This document shows positions 6,985 through 8,304 of a stretch of DNA of 8,304 nt, in pieces (the stretch's first letter is position 1; each line of letters begins with the position of its first letter). Origin of the DNA: Lysobacteraceae bacterium (GTDB taxonomy: Bacteria > Pseudomonadota > Gammaproteobacteria > DSM-19610). The DNA lies in assembly GCA_020201295.1 (NCBI GenBank), contig JAIVHA010000195.1:1-8304 (forward strand). The letters are read 5' to 3'. The translations under genes were made by a program, and so were the position numbers. The notes beneath the pieces were generated by a model. The model was not told the origin of the DNA. It saw nothing but the letters and a program-made list of their open reading frames with translations, and searched no databases.

Positions 6985-7334
6985 GTCCGGAACAGTCGCT
7001 CGATATAGGCGCGATCCTGGTCGGAAATGCAGATGACATGAAAGCCGGTCCAGTAGCAGGCGCCATCATGGCTCTCGCGACTCCAGAGGCTTTCCACGCC
7101 GAGACGGATTTCGTTACAACCTTCCAGCGGCGCTGGTAGTGGAATCAGCAGCTGAAAGATGCGGTTCACCATGATCGGATGCTGGCTGGTGATCATCATC
7201 CCTTCCTGGGTAATGTCCACCAGTCGGCCCAACTGGCGTTCGGAATGCACATCGAACACCTCCAGCGCCTCGGTCACCGGACAGCGTTCCAGCTTACGCT
7301 TTTCGTGTGCGTCCAGGTTCTTTGCTTCACTCAT
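6981..7334 (-). CDS. PilZ-domain protein, likely c-di-GMP effector
   Basis: Small cytosolic protein of 117 residues that is essentially a single PilZ domain. PilZ domains bind cyclic di-GMP to control motility, pili or surface polysaccharide. The two binding signatures are R13-K-L-E-R17 (RxxxR) and D40-I-T-Q-E-G45, a DxTxxG variant of the usual D/NxSxxG. The C-terminus (GFHVICISDQDRAYIERLFR) matches the closing helix of the fold. I chose ATG 7332-7334 because GAGG sits 8 bases upstream and MSEAKNLDAHEKRKLER resembles family N-termini. An alternative ATG at 7368-7370 adds 12 residues and overlaps the upstream stop as TGATG, which would couple translation. It follows the DUF1631 gene in what looks like one operon. 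The TAA stop lies inside the target duplication of the adjacent MITE. The target pathway is unknown. Confidence 0.82.
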   Translation of the reverse strand: MSEAKNLDAHEKRKLERCPVTEALEVFDVHSERQLGRLVDITQEGMMITSQHPIMVNRIFQLLIPLPAPLEGCNEIRLGVESLWSRESHDGACYWTGFHVICISDQDRAYIERLFRT

Positions 7335-7342
7335 CTCGATCG

Positions 7343-7346
7343 CCTC
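7343..7346 (-). promoter_or_regulatory. Shine-Dalgarno deciding the PilZ start
   Basis: GAGG on the minus strand, 8 bases before ATG 7332-7334. It is much better than anything before the alternative ATG at 7370, although the latter's stop-start overlap could use translational coupling. Confidence 0.5.
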
Positions 7347-7369
7347 ACTGTCAGATATTCGGCCTGCCA

Positions 7370-8304
7370 TCAGGCACTGATTTTCTCGCCCCTGCGCAAC
7401 AGATTGCGCACTGCCTCCATGGCCCGGTCCACGAAGGGTGCCCGTTCCTGCGCCAGGATCCTGACCCGGCCGGCGGCCATGCCACTGGTTAATTCATGAC
7501 GCGTCTTCACCGCGGCCTTCACACCCAGATTGTCGACGAACATGTAATGCCCCGCCTTTTGGGTATACCAGGCCAGCTTCAAACGCCGGCGCGGCTGCTT
7601 ATCCGTCTCCGCGAATTCAAACCAGGTACCGAATTCGACTTCGACCAGCTGCCGCAAAATTGCCTCTTCCCTGGGCGATGGCGTCCTCTCCGCCGAGCCA
7701 GTCGCATCAGTGGCCTCCAGCGACGTGGATTCTGTCGACGTGGCCGGAGATTGTCTTTTGCTATTCGATGTTGCCGCTGGTACTGCCGCCCGGGAGGGGT
7801 CCAATGCCGCGCATTGGCTGTCCACCAGCAGCTGGTACAGCTGGCCGGTATCATCATTGCCAAAGTTCGCGAGCTGTTCCAGACCTTCGCGCAAGCCGTC
7901 CTGCAATTCCGGCAGGCGCTCGCGCAGTTCCTGGCGGGATTGTTCATCGGCACGAAGCACAGTGCTGTCAATAATGTCCGCCATGAGGCGGAGGGCCAGG
8001 GCCCAGAAGGGGCTCTGTTCTCCTTCCAGGTCGCGTAACAGAATGAACATCAACTTGTCGGCCCATACCTGGCGCAGTAACTGCTCGATGGCGGGAGGCA
8101 GGGATTTCCCCTCCATACCCGCTTCGATGAGTTCACGGACCCGCTGCCGGGCCTGCTGCAATTTTTCCTGGCCGCTGGCCGCCTCGCGATTACGCTGTTC
8201 GGTGACCTCGGCGGTATGACGCATCTGTGACAGCCGCGTCCGGAACTCGGCCAGCACTTCGGCGAAAATGGCCAGCTGGTCATCGAACTCATCCAGGATG
8301 CGAT
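7370..8304 (-). CDS. DUF1631-family protein, C-terminal part (5' end beyond window)
   Basis: The minus-strand frame is open from the right edge (8304) to TGA at 7370-7372, showing the last 310 residues. Family members are typically about 700 residues or more, so roughly half is missing. The visible part starts with a helical region (FDDQLAIFAEVLAEFRTRL..., a probable coiled coil rich in Glu, Gln and Arg). Next comes the conserved helical block with LLRQVWADKLMFILLRDLEGEQS, then a Ser/Thr/Ala/Pro-rich linker (about 7690-7800). A C-terminal beta-rich module follows (FGTWFEF, RRRLKLAWYTQKAGHYMFVDNLGVK) and a final helix (PFVDRAMEAVRNLLRRG). I recognise this as DUF1631 by that pattern. The molecular function is not established to my knowledge. 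The beta module resembles a PilZ-like barrel in pattern but lacks RxxxR/DxSxxG. The stop overlaps or closely precedes the PilZ gene, suggesting a shared operon. The GTG at 8257 is an internal codon, not the start. Confidence 0.8.
   Translation of the reverse strand, partial: RILDEFDDQLAIFAEVLAEFRTRLSQMRHTAEVTEQRNREAASGQEKLQQARQRVRELIEAGMEGKSLPPAIEQLLRQVWADKLMFILLRDLEGEQSPFWALALRLMADIIDSTVLRADEQSRQELRERLPELQDGLREGLEQLANFGNDDTGQLYQLLVDSQCAALDPSRAAVPAATSNSKRQSPATSTESTSLEATDATGSAERTPSPREEAILRQLVEVEFGTWFEFAETDKQPRRRLKLAWYTQKAGHYMFVDNLGVKAAVKTRHELTSGMAAGRVRILAQERAPFVDRAMEAVRNLLRRGEKISA

Noticed and set aside
7159..8219. Plus-strand ORFs over the PilZ and DUF1631 genes
   Set aside because: They are antisense to recognised families and have no coherent domain content.

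Overview
This 8.3 kb window is high-GC chromosomal DNA, most likely from a gammaproteobacterium, possibly a Chromatiales/Ectothiorhodospiraceae-like lineage (inference). The evidence is an E. coli-type LexA with CTGT-N8-ACAG operators, a PBP5-type dacC followed by a D-amino-acid-transaminase-like gene, a PilZ/DUF1631 pair, and dispersed GTAGGAGCGGCC-type and CGTCATTGCGAG-type intergenic repeats. I see no rRNA, tRNA, CRISPR array, transposase or phage gene.

Layout, left to right. Positions 1-123 carry the possible C-terminal end of an unrecognised protein (+). dacC (196-1347, +) encodes a periplasmic D-Ala-D-Ala carboxypeptidase. A repeat-bearing gap (1348-1496) follows, then a D-amino-acid-transaminase-like gene (1497-2295, +) that has lost about 25 codons near its N-terminus and changes frame there, so it is probably a pseudogene. 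Eleven bases later ccoI/fixI (2307-4742, +) encodes an intact copper P1B-type ATPase of the cbb3-oxidase assembly type. An inverted pair of repeats separates it from the convergent lexA (4828-5430, -), whose promoter overlaps two tandem LexA boxes. A 232-bp nested palindromic repeat fills most of the lexA/ispG divergent intergenic region. ispG (5825-6823, +) keeps its Fe-S cluster ligands but lacks at least 64 residues from the middle of its TIM barrel. A 130-bp MITE with perfect 20-bp terminal inverted repeats and TTAG target duplications lies between ispG and a convergent PilZ-domain gene (6981-7334, -); the target site is the PilZ stop codon. The PilZ gene is translationally coupled or near-coupled to an upstream DUF1631-family gene that runs off the right edge (7370-8304, -).

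Functionally this is a housekeeping mixture: peptidoglycan maturation, copper delivery for respiration, SOS control, isoprenoid synthesis and probable c-di-GMP signalling. The genes do not form one pathway, and I do not see a coherent new multi-gene system. The most notable points are two clean internal losses in conserved enzymes (the dat-like gene and ispG), a MITE that inserted in a stop codon while preserving it, the shared repeat core between that MITE and the dacC-dat gap, and the DUF1631-PilZ pair.
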